In this document: positions 5,224-6,038 of the stretch, piece after piece
Layout of the letters: each line of letters begins with the position of its first letter
Numbering within the stretch: position 1 is the stretch's first letter
NCBI GenBank assembly: GCA_030598425.1
Contig: JAUVPY010000185.1
Location: 1 to 6,038, forward strand
DNA length: 6,038 nt
Direction: 5' to 3'
From: Anaerolineae bacterium
Lineage (GTDB): Bacteria; Chloroflexota; Anaerolineae; 4572-78; NAK82
The notes under the pieces: generated by a model
The model's input: the letters and a program-made list of their open reading frames with translations, nothing else
What the model was told of the DNA's origin: nothing
Database searches by the model: none
Translations under genes and position numbers: made by a program

Positions 5224-6038
5224 ATGGGTACTGATGGTCACAGCCCCGGAAAGGACTGGCGTTGGGTCCTGACCTGGGCTGGAGTGATCTTGGCCCTCAG
5301 TTGCCTGCCCTACTTGATCGCTTGGGTTGCCACACCGTCTGGCTACCAGTTTGGCGGCATCTTGGTCAACCCCTTCGACGGTAACTCGTATCTGGCCAAG
5401 ATGCGACAGGGGTGGGCAGGGGGGTGGCAGTTTCACCTGACCTACACGCCGGAGCCTCACGACGGGGCGTACATCATTTTCCTGTTCTATCTCGGGCTGG
5501 GACACGCGGCCCGATTGACAGGGCTGCCATTGGTCCTCATCTACCACGCGGCACGCGTGTTGGCTGGCTTGGCGCTGCTGGTGGCTGCCTATGCGTTTCT
5601 AGTCCGTCTCACACGTGACCCTCGTGAGCGACGGTTGGGGTTTTGGCTGGTAGGCATTTCGGCTGGGCTGGGATGGCTGGGGGTGGCGCTGGGCGCCTTT
5701 CCCATCGACCTGTGGGTGCCAGAGGCTTTTGCCTTCTTTAGTCTGTTGAGCAACCCCCATTTCCCGCTGGCGATGGCCTTGATGCTGGTCGTCCTGATGG
5801 GGGTGGTATGGCCGGCGTCAGGGGTTCGCCGCTGGCTGGTTCCAGGGCTGGCAGCGTTGGCGTTGGTCCTTGTGCAACCATTGGGGTTGATCCCGCTGTA
5901 CGTCACCCTCGCCTTATATCTGGTGCTGAGAACGTGGCTCGATCGAAAGTGGCCGTCGGCCGGGTTGACCGCGGCCAGTGGCGTTGGCCTGTTTTCGGTC
6001 CCGGTTCTGCTTTACGGTTACTGGATATACACGACCAA
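5224..6038 (+). CDS. Multipass membrane protein resembling GT-C glycosyltransferases (3'-truncated by window edge)
   Basis: The frame is open to the right edge, with 271 codons visible. The ATG is preceded by AAGG (5213-5216) at 7 nt spacing and by a promoter. The product has a short charged N-terminus, a first membrane helix (about 15-36), and then an extracytoplasmic loop containing NPFDGNSYLAKMRQGW (49-64). Further hydrophobic segments lie at about 82-95, 101-128, 139-158, 180-196, 204-222, 222-236 and 250-268. An acidic residue in the first outer loop (D52) followed by many helices is the layout of GT-C enzymes, which move sugars from lipid-phosphate carriers onto acceptors outside the cytoplasmic face. 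The PEAFAFFSLLSNPHFPLA stretch (167-184) resembles membrane proteins I associate with Chloroflexota. The GT-C assignment rests on topology and one motif, so it is tentative; that it is an integral membrane protein is clear. Confidence 0.82.
   Translation, partial: MGTDGHSPGKDWRWVLTWAGVILALSCLPYLIAWVATPSGYQFGGILVNPFDGNSYLAKMRQGWAGGWQFHLTYTPEPHDGAYIIFLFYLGLGHAARLTGLPLVLIYHAARVLAGLALLVAAYAFLVRLTRDPRERRLGFWLVGISAGLGWLGVALGAFPIDLWVPEAFAFFSLLSNPHFPLAMALMLVVLMGVVWPASGVRRWLVPGLAALALVLVQPLGLIPLYVTLALYLVLRTWLDRKWPSAGLTAASGVGLFSVPVLLYGYWIYTT

Overview
This window reads as ordinary bacterial chromosome, most likely from a Chloroflexota (Anaerolineae-like) organism. The clues are an exported lipoprotein with long Pro/Thr-rich linkers, a multipass membrane protein of a type I associate with that phylum, moderately high GC, and sigma-70-type promoters with TATAAT or TAGAAT -10 boxes. 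The taxonomic call is inference; no rRNA or other marker is present. There are no CRISPR arrays, tRNAs, rRNAs or insertion sequences.

Left part (1-2384). The C-terminal three quarters of RecJ, a single-strand DNA exonuclease, runs in from the left edge on the + strand. It meets a two-gene minus-strand operon tail to tail with a 30-bp coding overlap. That operon has a clear promoter (TTGGAC-17-TATAAT). It encodes a putative lipoprotein with a staphylococcal-nuclease-like domain whose catalytic residues are mostly replaced, then a 78-residue protein with two membrane helices.

Middle part (2385-4074). After a non-coding stretch comes a 71-residue Cys-rich (zinc-ribbon-like) protein with a GTG start. 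It is followed by a short minus-strand stretch that may be a gene remnant, and then by trxB, thioredoxin reductase. trxB is interrupted by an in-frame TAG at codon 256. The reading frame beyond it stays intact for 58 more codons and encodes the conserved C-terminal FAD-binding segment, so the gene is either freshly broken or carries a base error.

Right part (4075-6038). A strong promoter (TTGCCA-17-TATAAT) drives an orphan OmpR/PhoB-type regulator. Its DNA-binding domain is intact, but its receiver domain lacks the phospho-acceptor aspartate. A 354-bp intergenic region follows. It holds two near-identical extended -10 promoters 157 bp apart and, between them, a perfect 14-bp inverted repeat with further small palindromes. 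This looks like a structured leader, small RNA or operator array. The last gene, a multipass membrane protein resembling GT-C glycosyltransferases, starts just after the second promoter and runs off the right edge.

The genes do not form one pathway. The most unusual points are the nonsense codon in trxB, the structured intergenic region at 5027-5197, and two proteins (nuclease-like lipoprotein and regulator) that keep their fold but appear to have lost catalytic or phospho-acceptor residues.
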